Assembly (NCBI GenBank): GCA_021202925.1
Contig: JAJQCD010000008.1
Coordinates: 1 to 64,000 of the forward strand
Length of the DNA: 64,000 bases
Direction: 5' to 3'
DNA from: Clostridiales bacterium
GTDB taxonomy: Bacteria; Bacillota; Clostridia; Lachnospirales; Lachnospiraceae
Numbering within the stretch: position 1 is the first letter of the stretch; each line of letters opens with the position of its first letter. The position numbers were made by a program, and so were the translations under genes. Shown in pieces: positions 1 through 8,225 of the stretch. The notes under the pieces are model-generated. The model saw nothing but the letters and a program-made list of their open reading frames with translations, made no database searches and was not told the DNA's origin.

Positions 1-743
1 ACGAACACGCAGGTAAGCTGATCTCCGACTGCCTTCGACAGCAGGACAGCTGCCACCGAGGAATCTACACCACCGGAGAGCGCACACAGCACTTTACCGT
101 CGCCGACTTTCTCGCGGAGAACTTTGACCGTGTTCTCAACAAAGGCGTCCATCTTCCAGTCTCCCGCACAGCCACAGACACGATAGACAAAATTGGAAAT
201 CATCTTCGTCCCTTCGACCGTGTGAAGCACTTCGGGATGGAACTGGATGGCGTACAGATTCTTTTCGACATTCTGAGCCGCCGCTACCGGACAATCTGCC
301 GTGTGTGCCACGGAAGTAAAACCGGGGGCGATCGTTTCGATGTAATCGTTGTGGCTCATCCAACAGATGGTCTTCTCCGAAACATCAGCAAACAGTTTGC
401 CGGACGGATCCACAGTCACTTCAATCCTGCCATATTCCCGGACCGGCGCTTTGGACACTTTGCCGCCCAGAATATGCATCATCAGCTGAGCGCCGTAACA
501 AAGGCCAAGAACCGGAATGCCCAATTCAAACAGGCCTTTATCGCAGGTTGCCGCTCCTTCTTCATAACAGCTGTTTGGGCCGCCTGTCAAAATGATTCCC
601 TTCGGATTCATCTCTCTGATCTTATCCAACGCCGTCCGATAGGAATAAATTTCACAGTAAACGTTACATTCACGTACCCGGCGGGCTACCAGCTGATTAT
701 ACTGACCGCCGAAATCGATCACGATTATCTTTTCTCTTTTCAC
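1..743 (-). CDS. guaA: GMP synthase (glutamine-hydrolysing), N-terminal part
   Basis: Makes GMP from XMP, ATP and glutamine in the cytosol. The visible 247 residues hold the class I glutamine amidotransferase domain: an IDFGGQYNQLVARR start, the nucleophile loop LGLCYGAQ with its Cys at about residue 80, the FHPE His/Glu pair near residue 170, then the start of the ATP-pyrophosphatase domain with its P-loop ALSGGVDSS. The rest lies beyond the left edge of the window. The start is a GTG at 741-743 with AGGAGG 6 bases upstream (about 750-755); the more upstream in-frame codons lack a comparable site. It is divergent from the transglutaminase-like gene. guaB, the preceding step, is 14 kb away on the same strand. 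Confidence 0.95.
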   Translation of the reverse strand, partial: MKREKIIVIDFGGQYNQLVARRVRECNVYCEIYSYRTALDKIREMNPKGIILTGGPNSCYEEGAATCDKGLFELGIPVLGLCYGAQLMMHILGGKVSKAPVREYGRIEVTVDPSGKLFADVSEKTICWMSHNDYIETIAPGFTSVAHTADCPVAAAQNVEKNLYAIQFHPEVLHTVEGTKMISNFVYRVCGCAGDWKMDAFVENTVKVLREKVGDGKVLCALSGGVDSSVAAVLLSKAVGDQLTCVF

Positions 744-793
744 CTTATGCCTCCTGCTTTTGTCTGGTCTGAACCTGATTTCTGACTGAAATC

Positions 794-823
794 AGTATAC
801 CATAATCCATATCACACGGACAA
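794..823 (-). promoter_or_regulatory. probable guaA promoter
   Basis: On the minus strand TTGTCC (818-823) and TATACT (794-799) are separated by 18 bases. A perfect 7-bp dyad, CTGATTT and AAATCAG with a 7-base loop (775-795), overlaps the end of the -10 box and the expected transcript start. It could be an operator or a 5' stem-loop. It is inferred from consensus only. Confidence 0.5.
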
Positions 824-830
824 GTATTAT

Positions 831-858
831 TTGACTTGTGAAAATTTTATGCTACGAT
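831..858 (+). promoter_or_regulatory. probable promoter of the transglutaminase-like gene
   Basis: TTGACT (831-836), 16 bases, TACGAT (853-858). It lies just upstream of the ATG at 901 and inside the only in-frame 5' extension of that gene, which argues that the extension (from GTG 838) is not translated. Confidence 0.5.
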
Positions 859-900
859 ATAGATGTTACCTATTCCGATAATAAAAGAACGGAGCCATCC

Positions 901-1938
901 ATGAAGCCCTATTACTATAGCCAATTACCACGTCTGCAGCAGTCGGCCTATCACCTGATGCTGCAAGGCATGCAAAATCTGGACGAGGAGATCCGGATTC
1001 CGCGCATCGATCCTGCGGAACTGTACGATCTCTTCTTCCGCCTTCGCCTCGATCACCCGGAACTGTTCTGGGCGACCAGCTACCATTACTACTACTATGA
1101 GGATTCTCCCAATCTGATTTTCAAACCGGATTACCTGTTTGACCGAAACCGGATAAAGGAACATCAGAAGGCACTCGCATCCCGCGTCGAGAAACTGGTT
1201 CGTCCGGCCAGAACCCTTTCCGAATGGGAGAAAGAAAAATACATCCATGATTTCATCTGCGAAAATGTCCGCTATGACAAGCTGAAAAAGCCTTATTCCC
1301 ATGAGATCATCGGCCCGCTCGGTCAGGGCGTCGGCGTCTGTGAGGGAATCGCCAAATCTGTCAAGGTTCTCTGTGACGCCCTCGGTATCTGGTGTATGAT
1401 TGCCCTTTGCGGCAATAATCCGGAAAAGGGAATCAAATACCGTCACACCTGGAACATCGTTCGTATCGGCGGTGCATATTATCACCTGGACGCAACCTTC
1501 GACAACAGTCTGGGCAAATGCAGCTTCACGGGCGATGAAATCCGTTACGATTATTTTAACCTCGATGACCGGGCAATCTTCCGCGATCACGAGCCGCTGA
1601 TCGCTCCCGCTCCCGCCTGCACCGACAGCAGCCATTTCTATTACAAAGAGAAGAAACTCTCTTTCACCACAAAGGAAGATGTCTATCGGCGGGCGCTTCA
1701 GGCCGCCAAAAAAGGACGGGCACTGACCTTCCACTGGCGCGGCGGTTATCTGACCCGGGCCGTTCTGGATGAACTTTTAGAAGAGATTGAACGCGCCGGT
1801 CGGGAAAAGCAGAAGAAAGCGCGTGTCAGTCTCAACTGGCCGCAGGCCGTCATCCGCCTCCGCTATGTGCCTGCCCTGGAGAGCGGCAGCTTTACCATGG
1901 AACATGCAAACGAAGGGGAAGAATATCCCGTCCCATGA
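901..1938 (+). CDS. transglutaminase-like cysteine protease/peptidase fold protein
   Basis: A 345-residue protein with the transglutaminase-like (papain-fold) core. A Cys in GVGVCEGIA, a His in RHTWNIV and an Asp in YHLDATFD make a complete catalytic triad, spaced as in bacterial transglutaminase-core proteins. The N-terminal 100 residues are Tyr/Arg-rich and unassigned, and the C-terminal 100 residues are basic. There is no signal peptide or membrane segment, so it is probably cytosolic. The ATG at 901 is preceded by GGAG about 6 bases away; an in-frame GTG at 838 overlaps the promoter and is rejected. The substrate is unknown: members of the family act as proteases, deamidases or crosslinkers. 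Confidence 0.75.
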   Translation: MKPYYYSQLPRLQQSAYHLMLQGMQNLDEEIRIPRIDPAELYDLFFRLRLDHPELFWATSYHYYYYEDSPNLIFKPDYLFDRNRIKEHQKALASRVEKLVRPARTLSEWEKEKYIHDFICENVRYDKLKKPYSHEIIGPLGQGVGVCEGIAKSVKVLCDALGIWCMIALCGNNPEKGIKYRHTWNIVRIGGAYYHLDATFDNSLGKCSFTGDEIRYDYFNLDDRAIFRDHEPLIAPAPACTDSSHFYYKEKKLSFTTKEDVYRRALQAAKKGRALTFHWRGGYLTRAVLDELLEEIERAGREKQKKARVSLNWPQAVIRLRYVPALESGSFTMEHANEGEEYPVP

Positions 1939-2082
1939 AAAACAGAGGATTCTGTTACCGTTCCAAATTTATTAATAAATTCCTCAGAGATAATTTCAGA
2001 CAGTCCAGAGAAAACATGCTACAATGAGGTCAGAGAAACATTGGCAGCATGTTTTTCCATTCAGGTACGAGGAGGGATGATG

Positions 2083-3210
2083 ATGAAGAAGACAACTGCA
2101 ATACCATTACTGGCACTGCTGACTGCGGCGACGCTCATTGCGTCACTGACCGCATGCGGAAACAGATCCAGTGTTTCCGGCTCGACGGATGCAGTCATGT
2201 TCTCTGCCGCTGAAACTGCAGCAGGCACATATGAGATGGCGGATGGCGGCCTGAACCGGGCTGTCACCGAGGAAGCCGGTTATGAAATGGATCACGCAAT
2301 CACAGCCGATGAAAGCGGACTTTCATCCGAGACCGCGATTCAGCCGGTAAACACGACAAGAAAACTGATCCGCACCATTGATCTGACTGTGGAGACGACT
2401 GAGTTCGATACACTGCTCTCTTCTCTGAGCCAGACTGTCAGCGCAATGGACGGTTACACCGAACAGTCTGATGTCAGCGGCAACAGCCTGTATTCCGGTG
2501 GCGGTCACCGTCATGCCAGTCTCACCCTGCGGATTCCTTCTGACCGCCTGGACAGTTTCCTCATGCAGGTCGAAAACCAGGGAAATGTCATCAACAAATC
2601 TGAGACGACCAGAGACGTGACTCTCAGCTACACCGATATCGAGAGCCGCAAAAAAACACTCCAGATTGAGCAGAACCGGCTCCTGGAACTCCTTGCGGAA
2701 GCGGATTCCGTCGATGCGGTCATTGCCCTCGAATCCCGCCTCTCAGATATCCGTTATCAGCTGGAATCCATGGAGTCTCAGCTGTGCACCTATGACAATC
2801 AGGTCGACTACAGCACTGTGTATCTGTACATCAGTGAGGTCACCGTTCTGACGCCGACCGTACCGGATTCTGTGGCAACACGGATTCAGAAAGGACTTAA
2901 CGACAATATCCATGCGGTTGCCACATCGGCAACGAATGTGTTCGTCTGGTTTGTCAGTCACATTCCCTCTCTGATCCTGTTTCTCGTCCTTCTGGTGATC
3001 CTCGCTCAGATCATCCGCCTGCTCCATCGCGCATGGAGCCGCCGGTTCAGCAAAAACCAGTCCGGCCGATCTGCTCATAAGGACAAGTCACGGTTCCGGA
3101 TTCCATGGAAGAGAGCTACGGCATCTGCATCCACTTTTCATGAAGCGGAAGACCAGAAAACCGAATCCGACCTTATGGCCCATCCGGCTGAGAAAGAAAA
3201 GGAGCAATAA
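2083..3210 (+). CDS. DUF4349 lipoprotein
   Basis: A 375-residue predicted lipoprotein. It begins MKK, followed by a hydrophobic stretch and the lipobox LTAC with the lipidated Cys at about residue 25. A low-complexity Ala/Glu/Thr segment follows, then the DUF4349 region (about 90-265) with RKLIRTIDLTVET and a coiled-coil-like heptad stretch around LQIEQNRLLELLAEAD. A transmembrane helix (about 290-320) and a basic tail come last. ATG codons at 2077, 2080 and 2083 are in frame; AGGAGG at 2070-2075 best fits the third one (7-base spacing). A TACAAT -10 box is at 2020-2025. The family function is not established; it is probably an envelope protein anchored at both ends. Confidence 0.8.
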   Translation: MKKTTAIPLLALLTAATLIASLTACGNRSSVSGSTDAVMFSAAETAAGTYEMADGGLNRAVTEEAGYEMDHAITADESGLSSETAIQPVNTTRKLIRTIDLTVETTEFDTLLSSLSQTVSAMDGYTEQSDVSGNSLYSGGGHRHASLTLRIPSDRLDSFLMQVENQGNVINKSETTRDVTLSYTDIESRKKTLQIEQNRLLELLAEADSVDAVIALESRLSDIRYQLESMESQLCTYDNQVDYSTVYLYISEVTVLTPTVPDSVATRIQKGLNDNIHAVATSATNVFVWFVSHIPSLILFLVLLVILAQIIRLLHRAWSRRFSKNQSGRSAHKDKSRFRIPWKRATASASTFHEAEDQKTESDLMAHPAEKEKEQ

Positions 3211-3220
3211 TATATCCAAT

Positions 3221-3254
3221 GAGCGGGAGACAACCATCCAGTTATCTCCCGCTC
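3221..3254. terminator. bidirectional terminator
   Basis: GAGCGGGAGA at 3221-3230 pairs perfectly with TCTCCCGCTC at 3245-3254, with a 14-base loop, followed on the plus strand by a T-rich stretch. It sits between convergent genes, and its right arm overlaps the stop codon (3253-3255) of the minus-strand permease gene. Confidence 0.7.
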
Positions 3255-4386
3255 ATTCTTTCTCTTCCCCTTTTCGGAATCTGCGAATCTTCCCGATCAG
3301 TTCACAGGCGCTTTCCACCATGGAATCAAATGCTCCAAACTGATACAGATCAAGTACAAAGATACCGACTGGTACCGCAAGAATCATGCCGGAAATCCCA
3401 TGCAGCCGAAATCCCAGGAACAAAAAGAACAGCGTCGCAAGCGGCGGCAGCCCCATGCTATCTCCAACAATTTTCGGCTGAATCATCTGTCGCACCACCT
3501 GTGTCAGCCCATACAGCAACACAAGTCCCACAGCCAGCGCATATTTCCCGGTCAACAGTTCACAGATCGCCCATGGTATCAGAATCGTCCCGGTTCCAAA
3601 GACTGGCAGGAAATCCAGGAAAGCTACCCCAATCGCCAGCGGAACGGCATAACGTATTCCCAGCACAAGGAACCCGACCAGAAGCAGCAGCGCCACAATA
3701 AACATAATCCGAAACTGAGCCAGAAAATATCCGCTGATCAGCCGTCGTGTCTCACTCTTTACATGATTCCAGTAACGGCTTCCGTCCTGCGGCAGATATC
3801 TTTTCCAGAACGCCACAATCTTTTCCTGCTCCGCGATGAAAAAATACGATGACAGGATCATCACAACCGTATTGACCAGAATACTCGGAACCGATTTGGC
3901 GACGCTTCCCGCGATCGATACCGTCGGAGACGCGATCTGCTGTACCAGTACACTGGCACTGCGGCCGACATCCCCGGTAAATTCCCGCCAGACCTCCTGC
4001 AACGTATCCGGCAGGAAACTCAGCCGCCCGTCCAGACTCTGCAGCAGCTGATCTGCCTCTGCAGCTACGGTTTCATAGATCGACGGCAGGTCCCGCGCCA
4101 ATTCCATCGCCAGAATAATCAACCTTGAGACAAGCAGGTAACCAAGCCCGATAATCGCTGCCAGCACCACGATCACAATAAGAGCCGAACTGTGTCTGCG
4201 TACAAGCTTCACCCGGCTTTCCAGGAAACGCACCAGTGGATTGGCAATACACGCAATCACCCATCCGACCACAAACGGCATGAAGAACCGCAGAAGTTTC
4301 GGGCCAAGCAGACATACCAGCAGAATTTCAATTACCGGCATCACAATATTCAGGATCAGCCGCAGGTCATTTCGAAATTCTTCCAT
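3253..4386 (-). CDS. AI-2E family transporter (YtvI-like permease)
   Basis: A 377-residue polytopic membrane protein with about eight hydrophobic segments. The family-typical features are present: an N-terminal pair of helices, a long hydrophilic extracytoplasmic stretch (about 95-165), and a conserved C-terminal region carrying FLPVFGTGTILIPW and the motif PKIVGDSMGLPPL. These place it in the AI-2E/PerM family. Characterised relatives export AI-2 or act as Na+/H+ antiporters, so the substrate cannot be named from sequence. The ATG at 4386 has a GAGGTGAT site upstream. It is transcribed in the same direction as hisC, 65 bp away. Confidence 0.85.
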   Translation of the reverse strand: MEEFRNDLRLILNIVMPVIEILLVCLLGPKLLRFFMPFVVGWVIACIANPLVRFLESRVKLVRRHSSALIVIVVLAAIIGLGYLLVSRLIILAMELARDLPSIYETVAAEADQLLQSLDGRLSFLPDTLQEVWREFTGDVGRSASVLVQQIASPTVSIAGSVAKSVPSILVNTVVMILSSYFFIAEQEKIVAFWKRYLPQDGSRYWNHVKSETRRLISGYFLAQFRIMFIVALLLLVGFLVLGIRYAVPLAIGVAFLDFLPVFGTGTILIPWAICELLTGKYALAVGLVLLYGLTQVVRQMIQPKIVGDSMGLPPLATLFFLFLGFRLHGISGMILAVPVGIFVLDLYQFGAFDSMVESACELIGKIRRFRKGEEKE

Positions 4387-4451
4387 CCTGTCATCACCTC
4401 GTTTTCGGTTCCTGTCCGTTTTTCTCCATCTGTTCCAATCTTATCCGGATT

Positions 4452-5510
4452 TCAGCCCGGATATACCTTCAGAAACGCAAACAGAGCCTCCATCTCTTCC
4501 CGGGTTCCGATCGTGATCCGCAGATAATGATCCAGTCGCGGCTGCTTAAAATATCGCACATAAATCTGTTCCTTACGAAGGTCTTCAAACAGCTTCTCCG
4601 CCGGAAATTGTTCATGGGAAGCAAAGATAAAGTTTGAACTGGAATCCGGGAAGGAAAATCCCAGTTTCCGAAGCTCTCCTTTCGCCCATTCCCTGGTCTC
4701 CACAATCCTGGCCACGGTTTCCCGGAAATACGCCTCGTCTTTTACCGCTTCTACGCCCAGAATCTGCGACGGCATATTCATCGTATACGAATTGAATGAA
4801 TACTTTACATCATTTAATGCCCGGATCAGCGACGCATTTCCGATTGCATATCCAATCCGGATTCCGGCCATCGAACGTGATTTACTGAAGGTCTGCACCA
4901 CCAGAAGATTGTCGTACTTCCTGGTCAGTTCCAGCGCCGACATCCCTCCGGCAAAATCAATGTAGGCCTCATCCACGATCACGACCACATCCGGATTCCG
5001 CCGGATGATCTCCTCCACATCCTCGAGAGGAAGCAGCAGGCCGGTCGGTGCATTCGGATTTGGAAAGATGATGCCACCATTCGGTCTCTCGTAATCTTCT
5101 GTCCGAATGCGAAACGCTTCATCCAGCGCCGACGTCTCATACGGCACACGGAACAGATCCGCCCAGACCCGGTAGAAGGAATAGCTGATATCCGGAAACA
5201 GAATCGGCCGATCCGAATTAAAAAAAGTCAGAAACGCCATCGCGATCACATCATCCGAACCGACTCCCACAAAAACCTGATCCTCGTCCACGTCATATCG
5301 CTCTGCCAGCACTCGGACAAGGCTGGCGGAAGACGGATCTGGATACTTCCGGAACCGATCGGCTTCCATCTCCCGCAACGCCCGACACACTCCCGGCGCC
5401 GGAGGATATGGGTTTTCGTTCGTGTTCAGCTTGATCAGGTGATCCCCCTTCGGCTGATCTCCCGGCACATAAGGAACCACCCTTCTGACATTCGTCTCCC
5501 ATGCTCTCAT
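4452..5510 (-). CDS. hisC: histidinol-phosphate aminotransferase (HisC-like)
   Basis: A fold-type I PLP aminotransferase of 352 residues, the usual HisC length. Visible features are LNTNENPYPPAPGV at the N-terminus, the PLP-binding region VGVGSDDVIAM, PNPNAPTG, VDEAYIDFAG with the PLP-contacting Asp, the Schiff-base Lys in TFSKSRSMAGIRIGY, and a C-terminal LRITIGTREEM substrate Arg. In histidine synthesis it converts imidazole-acetol phosphate to histidinol phosphate. No other his genes are in the window, so a related role (for example on aromatic amino acids or threonine phosphate) remains possible. The start ATG has GGGAGG 7 bases upstream. Confidence 0.85.
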   Translation of the reverse strand: MRAWETNVRRVVPYVPGDQPKGDHLIKLNTNENPYPPAPGVCRALREMEADRFRKYPDPSSASLVRVLAERYDVDEDQVFVGVGSDDVIAMAFLTFFNSDRPILFPDISYSFYRVWADLFRVPYETSALDEAFRIRTEDYERPNGGIIFPNPNAPTGLLLPLEDVEEIIRRNPDVVVIVDEAYIDFAGGMSALELTRKYDNLLVVQTFSKSRSMAGIRIGYAIGNASLIRALNDVKYSFNSYTMNMPSQILGVEAVKDEAYFRETVARIVETREWAKGELRKLGFSFPDSSSNFIFASHEQFPAEKLFEDLRKEQIYVRYFKQPRLDHYLRITIGTREEMEALFAFLKVYPG

Positions 5511-5610
5511 TTCATTATCCTCCCTGCGGTTCTCCGCACAACAGATACCGCCGTTCCCTGACCAACCGGAAACAACGGCATCCAGTCTCTCCTTTCCGGA
5601 GCATGTATAC

Positions 5611-6810
5611 TTATGCTTTCAGTCCATACTCCGCTGCCAGCTTTTCAAATGCCTGCATGGATCGCTCGATCTGCTCATAGGAGACGCAATACGCAATCCG
5701 GACATACCCAGGGCAGGCAAAGGAACTGCCTGGCGCCATCAGCAGATTGTATTTCTGCGCCTTCGTGCAGAACGCCTTATCATCCGGCTCCGGCGACTTT
5801 AAGAACAGATAAAACGCTCCTTGCGGTTTGATACAGGAAAACCCACAGGACAGAAGCCCCTCATACAGTCGATTCCGGTTCCTGTCATAAGCAGCCAGAT
5901 TCACCTCGGCTCCCTTTTCAATACACTTCTTGATTACACGCTGCATCAGGGAAGGAGCGTTAACCGATCCCATCACGCGGTTCGCGATCGTCGCTGCAGT
6001 AAAGACCTCCTGGCTGCTGTCCAGTTCATCCGGAATCACCAGATAACCAATCCGCTCACCCGGCAGCGACAGGGATTTACTGTAAGAATAGCAGACCACC
6101 GTATTCGCATAATATTTCGTCACATAAGGAACCTCTGCACCGTCATACGCCAGTTCCCGGTAAGGCTCATCCGAGAGCAGGACAATCTTCGTCCCGAATT
6201 CCGCCTCTTTCGCCGTCAGAATGTCCGCCAGCTTCTTAAGCGTCGCATCTGAATAAATCACACCGGACGGATTGTTCGGCGTATTGATAATAACCGCCTT
6301 CGTCCTTGCCGTAATCTTCGTGGCAAATTCTTCCAGATTCGGCTGGAAGTCTACGGTATTCGCGCTGACAATCACAATCTTCCCGTCGTAATTGCGCACA
6401 TAATTGTTGTACTCCAGAAAATACGGTGCAAACACAATCACCTCATCCTCCGGATTCAACAGCGTTTTAAGGATAATGTTCAGTCCGCTCGCCGCGCCGA
6501 CCGTCATCAGAATATTTCCCTGATGGAACGCAGTCCCGAACCGGCGGTTCAGAGACTCTGCGATGGTTGCCCGCACATCCTCATAACCGGAATTACTCAT
6601 ATAACCATGGACAAAGGTAGATTCCTCCTCTTCCAGAACCTCCTTAATGGAATCCTCTACCTCCTGCGGCGCCGGCACGTTCGGGTTGCCCAAGCTGAAA
6701 TCATAGACATTTTCCCGTCCGTAAACAGCCGCCAGGCGATTGCCTTCCTCGAACATAATCCGAATGACGGAATTGTTCTCCACCAGTGGTCTCATTTTCT
6801 CAGATATCAT
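5611..6810 (-). CDS. pyridoxal-phosphate-dependent aminotransferase (aspartate aminotransferase-like)
   Basis: A 399-residue class I/II aminotransferase. It shows YDFSLGNPNVPAP, the PLP-phosphate region MTVGAASGLNI, NTPNNPSG with the cofactor-contacting Asn, LLSDEPYREL with Asp and Tyr, the Schiff-base Lys in YSYSKSLSLPGERIGY, and a C-terminal VRIAYC Arg. The amino donor and acceptor cannot be fixed from this. Two ATGs are possible; AGGAGG lies 2 bases before the first (6816) and 8 bases before the second (6810), so the second is chosen. hisC follows 100 bp downstream, so the two may be cotranscribed. Confidence 0.85.
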   Translation of the reverse strand: MISEKMRPLVENNSVIRIMFEEGNRLAAVYGRENVYDFSLGNPNVPAPQEVEDSIKEVLEEEESTFVHGYMSNSGYEDVRATIAESLNRRFGTAFHQGNILMTVGAASGLNIILKTLLNPEDEVIVFAPYFLEYNNYVRNYDGKIVIVSANTVDFQPNLEEFATKITARTKAVIINTPNNPSGVIYSDATLKKLADILTAKEAEFGTKIVLLSDEPYRELAYDGAEVPYVTKYYANTVVCYSYSKSLSLPGERIGYLVIPDELDSSQEVFTAATIANRVMGSVNAPSLMQRVIKKCIEKGAEVNLAAYDRNRNRLYEGLLSCGFSCIKPQGAFYLFLKSPEPDDKAFCTKAQKYNLLMAPGSSFACPGYVRIAYCVSYEQIERSMQAFEKLAAEYGLKA

Positions 6811-6840
6811 TTGCATTTCCTCCTTACTGCCCGCTCTTCC

Positions 6841-8145
6841 TCATCGGCGCCGGGCGCTCATACTATAGTAAACTGCCAGAATGGCAGTCACAATCAGGTA
6901 AAACCATGTCGTCGTGTTGCTGAACCAGGTGGTAAAAAAAGACAGCATCAGATATACCGCTACCTGCGCGTACAGAAGATACCCCATCGGATTGCGCATT
7001 TCCCGCAGCTTGATAACCAGCAAATACGACACAAATCCCAGAACCGCTGAAAACAGCAGAACCCCGATCCAGCCAAAATCGTAATAGGCGTCATAAAACA
7101 TCGTCAGCGTCGTCAATTCTGCCTTATCCACATAAATCGGGAAATTGATCAGCTGCGGAAAAAAGAACTTCAGGCCGGTCAGCGCCCACAGTGGGAACAG
7201 CCCTTTCAGTCCCAGGCTGTGCGAACCGAGCGCCTCCACCAGACAGTTGAAATTATCATAGTTATTGGCAATATACATGTATGGCTGGGAAAAAACAATT
7301 GGCAACTGCGCGTACTTCATCTCGAAAATCCCATTCAGATATTCCACATCATGGCTTCGAGCCACAGTCAGCAACAGATACACCGGAACCACAATCACCA
7401 GAAGTCCCACCAGGTAAAGCGGCTGAAATGATTTCTGAAGAGAGATGCAGGTGATTGCCGCCAGAACAACCGCAAACACAAACTGATACCGTGACACGCA
7501 CAGAATGGGAATGACCAGTGCGATCAGCGACAGAAGCCCCACAGCAATCAGTCTTCCCTCTCCGCCCCTTCCCTTCGAAGTATGGAAATACAGGACGGCC
7601 AGAGAAGGAACCAGGACACATGAGACCGTCACATAATGGACTCCCGTCAGATGAAACTCTGAATAAGCATGCGGCACTCCCCGTACCAGAAACGGCACAT
7701 ATCCAAGCACAAACGCCTCCAGCAGAAATGCAGCGAGCGAAACGACGGTAAGTACACAGATCATCCGAAAGACCGGAACACTGTCTGCCTCAAAGCTTCT
7801 CCATCTTCCATATCCATTGCTCCCGTCACCATAAACACGGCTCAGGATTTCAAATACAATCCAGAATCCGACATAGGCCAGGAAAAAACAGATCCAGGTC
7901 ATCAGCGTCCAGTCCGTCTGAAGATGGCTCAGCTTCAGACAGGCCAGCCCCTCTCCACCAACCCAGAACAGAGAAAAAATGCCTCGCAGATGAATCGGAT
8001 TTTTTGTTCTGCGCCAATCCGAACCATACAGCCAGACCGCCGCCATAAGCAATGCCAGCCCGGACAGCCAGTCATACTCCCATTTCGCCAACAGGAAGCT
8101 TGCCAGATAACAGATCACGTATACAATCATATACATCCCATCCAT
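6841..8145 (-). CDS. O-antigen polymerase-like polytopic membrane protein
   Basis: About 434 residues with roughly ten to twelve transmembrane segments and one longer extracytoplasmic loop (about 235-320, including QPYMYIANNYDNFNCLVEAL). This is the layout of Wzy-like oligosaccharide repeat-unit polymerases. No glycosyltransferase or flippase genes surround it, so its glycan substrate is unknown. The start is uncertain: candidate ATGs are at 8145, 8136 and 8130, all with weak ribosome sites. A further in-frame extension to 8190 would be encoded by a long inverted repeat and is rejected. It follows ptsI by about 80 bp on the same strand. Confidence 0.65.
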   Translation of the reverse strand: MDGMYMIVYVICYLASFLLAKWEYDWLSGLALLMAAVWLYGSDWRRTKNPIHLRGIFSLFWVGGEGLACLKLSHLQTDWTLMTWICFFLAYVGFWIVFEILSRVYGDGSNGYGRWRSFEADSVPVFRMICVLTVVSLAAFLLEAFVLGYVPFLVRGVPHAYSEFHLTGVHYVTVSCVLVPSLAVLYFHTSKGRGGEGRLIAVGLLSLIALVIPILCVSRYQFVFAVVLAAITCISLQKSFQPLYLVGLLVIVVPVYLLLTVARSHDVEYLNGIFEMKYAQLPIVFSQPYMYIANNYDNFNCLVEALGSHSLGLKGLFPLWALTGLKFFFPQLINFPIYVDKAELTTLTMFYDAYYDFGWIGVLLFSAVLGFVSYLLVIKLREMRNPMGYLLYAQVAVYLMLSFFTTWFSNTTTWFYLIVTAILAVYYSMSARRR

Positions 8146-8160
8146 ATTGATTATCGCAGA

Positions 8161-8191
8161 GATGCGCGTCATGCTCCGCATGACGCGCATC
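8161..8191. repeat. perfect 14-bp inverted repeat with 3-base loop
   Basis: GATGCGCGTCATGC, then TCC, then its exact reverse complement. It lies between ptsI and the polymerase-like gene. There is no T-run directly after it on either strand, so it is not a classical intrinsic terminator. It could be a processing or pause hairpin, or a weak transcription barrier. Confidence 0.6.
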
Positions 8192-8225
8192 CCGCAGCAC
8201 TCTTAAAAAAGCACCCCGTCTCGTT

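Noticed and set aside
838-900. In-frame N-terminal extension of the transglutaminase-like gene from GTG 838
   Set aside because: It overlaps a -35/-10 promoter and lacks a ribosome site; the ATG at 901 has one.
8146-8190. N-terminal extension of the polymerase-like protein
   Set aside because: The codons are made by the long inverted repeat at 8161-8191 and there is no ribosome site.
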